7,794 nucleotides of DNA from Treponema sp. (lineage in GTDB: Bacteria; Spirochaetota; Spirochaetia; Treponematales; Breznakiellaceae): contig JAISWN010000164.1 in assembly GCA_031271075.1 (NCBI GenBank), positions 1 to 7,794 on the forward strand, in the 5' to 3' direction. The translations under genes and the position numbers were made by a program. The notes under the pieces were generated by a model, which worked only from the letters and a program-made list of their open reading frames with translations, did not search any database and was not told where the DNA came from. The stretch's first letter is position 1. The number at the start of each line of letters is the position of its first letter. Shown one piece after another: positions 7,201-7,794 of the stretch.

Positions 7201-7794
7201 TGGCAGGGTTAAGAAGGTTCCGGACGCTGAGCATCAAAGTCCAGCATTCCATCTGGGCCGCCTGGGTCAGGGGCACATGGACAGCCATCTGATCGCCGTC
7301 AAAGTCGGCGTTAAAGGCGTGACACACCAGGGGATGAAGCTTGATGGCCTTCCCCTCCACCAGAACGGGTTCAAAAGCCTGGATACCCAGACGGTGCAGG
7401 GTCGGCGCCCGGTTCAACAATACCGGATGCTCCTTGACCACCTCGTCCAGGATGGCAAAGACCTCGGGAGTTTCCTGCTCCACCAGTATCTTGGCCTTCT
7501 TGATGTTGTAGACCACATCCTTGTCCACCAGTTTCTTCATGATGAAGGGTTTGAAGAGTTCCAGGGCCATCTTGGTGGGAAGCCCGCACTGCCACATTTT
7601 AAGATCCGGCCCCACGGTGATAACGCTGCGGCCGGAATAGTCCACCCGCTTACCCAGCAGGTTCTGCCGGAACCGGCCCTGCTTGCCCTTGAGCATGTCG
7701 CTGATGGATTTGAGGGGCCGGTTCGAGGCGCCCTTCACTACCCGCTTCTTCTTGGAGTTGTCGAACAGGGCGTCCACCGCCTCCTGGAGCATCC
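4292..7794 (-). CDS. rpoC: DNA-directed RNA polymerase subunit beta' (3' part, N-terminus outside window)
   Basis: The largest catalytic subunit of RNA polymerase. The frame runs off the right edge: the methionine at 7792 is internal (E. coli continues RMLQEA there), and about 300 residues by E. coli numbering are missing. Numbered from that Met, [17 protein letters not shown] lies at 40-56. The Mg-binding NADFDGDQ is at 161-168 (Asp163, 165, 167; E. coli D460-464). The bridge helix [18 protein letters not shown] is at 421-438. The second zinc site is complete (Cys507, 581, 588, 591; E. coli C814, C888, C895, C898). The trigger loop [12 protein letters not shown] is at 621-632 with His629 (E. 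coli H936). Its second helix resumes at DITSGLPRV (890-898), leaving an SI3-type insertion of about 250 residues. The C-terminus keeps [12 protein letters not shown] and [17 protein letters not shown], then adds an acidic tail of about 50 residues ending EENEE. No frame disruption is seen. rpoB would be expected upstream, to the right. Confidence 0.99.
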   Translation of the reverse strand, partial: MLQEAVDALFDNSKKKRVVKGASNRPLKSISDMLKGKQGRFRQNLLGKRVDYSGRSVITVGPDLKMWQCGLPTKMALELFKPFIMKKLVDKDVVYNIKKAKILVEQETPEVFAILDEVVKEHPVLLNRAPTLHRLGIQAFEPVLVEGKAIKLHPLVCHAFNADFDGDQMAVHVPLTQAAQMECWTLMLSVRNLLNPANGKTIVFPSQDMVLGINFLTRAKPKARGQGRRYHTVEEVLMAVEAKSLDWEASIWARPSKFPVWDKAGHVGKAGEDGLVETTAGRLVFNEELPADIPFINYELKDKELRSLIEYIFNEKGSWTTVKMLDAIKATGYKYATIFGATIGVDDIVVPKEKAEMIDKANKEVEGIQKQYRQGTITQDERYNRVVEVWNRTNDELTAIMMKTLETDRDGFNSIYMMANSGARGSRNQIRQLAGMRGLMAKPSGEIIDLPIRSNFKEGLSVIEFFISTNGARKGLADTALKTAEAGYLTRRLVDIAQDVVVNEDDCGTINGISYSAIKDGEDIVEPLSDRIVGRYTLERVKHPITGELIVDVNEEITEEIAAAVEAAGIETVRIRTVLTCEAEHGVCRKCYGRNLATNRSVDIGEAVGTIAAQSIGQPGTQLTMRTFHIGGVATKISEENRIFLKYPVYIREVIGAHVELADTHASGGTRWLFTRKGYAVVNKVMKDYKLEAGDELLAEDGKRIIRGESIIRRGTEEIRSPEIAYAMVLGNPEERTLYLIGQDQKIEIRNGSDFLMKKGEVAPAEKTIATFDPFSDPIIAEVSGYVNFEDIIQGTTLKEEIDDQTGNIEKRITEFQLESKQPRIIITDESGAEIASYFLPGGAYIQVDEFELDAKGNPALDGEGKPLRTRINAGRTIAKTLKESAKAMDITSGLPRVSELFEARKPKSPTVLAQVSGTVYFRGIVKGKRVVTVEDAFGKEYKHLIPMTKRLLVRDGDTVEAGEPLCMGAVNPHDVLHIQGEAMLQRYLMDEIQQVYRLQGVSINDKHIGVIIRQMMRKVEIVAVGDTRFIYGQMVDKYRFHEENNRVMAEGGQPAVARPMFQGITKASLNIDSFLSAASFQETTRVLTNAAIAGSTDNLRGLKENIIIGHPIPAGTGMKRYRGVKLFDEDSQDLDIQMQEVLEQRKLEAVAESDEEEFAVEENEE

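Overview
The window looks like ordinary chromosomal DNA of a spirochaete, most likely a GC-rich Treponema relative (Treponemataceae/Breznakiellaceae type). This rests on the treponeme-like RNA polymerase beta' sequence, including a large insertion inside the trigger loop, and on a PpiD/SurA-like anchored foldase lying beside a DUF115/Maf-like glycosyltransferase. The species assignment is inference. G and C are favoured at third codon positions throughout, which produces long meaningless open frames antisense to the real genes.

Layout: a rightward cluster of three closely packed genes occupies 40-4089. The first encodes an inner-membrane-anchored, periplasm-facing SurA/PpiD-like protein whose parvulin domain seems to lack both catalytic histidines. 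The second starts 2 nt after it and encodes a DUF115 (MptE-like / motility accessory factor family) protein. The third overlaps the second by 11 nt and encodes a small TSUP (TauE/SafE) membrane transporter. The spacing suggests one transcript. The promoter must lie left of the window, because only 39 nt precede the first start codon.

A 202-nt convergent intergenic region (4090-4291) holds no gene. It contains a weak hairpin just after the transporter, a degenerate three-unit 9-nt GCGnAGAAG repeat, and a 10-bp inverted repeat around that repeat. From 4292 to the right edge, on the minus strand, lies the 3' part of rpoC, about 1166 codons; the first 300 or so residues by E. coli numbering are outside the window. 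Mg, Zn and trigger-loop residues are all present. No str-operon gene (rpsL) follows rpoC here.

I do not see a clearly new biological system. The points most worth a second look are the histidine-less parvulin domain, the nine-T tract in the Maf-like gene, the degenerate intergenic repeat, the enlarged trigger-loop insertion of RpoC, and the combination of genes in the three-gene cluster.
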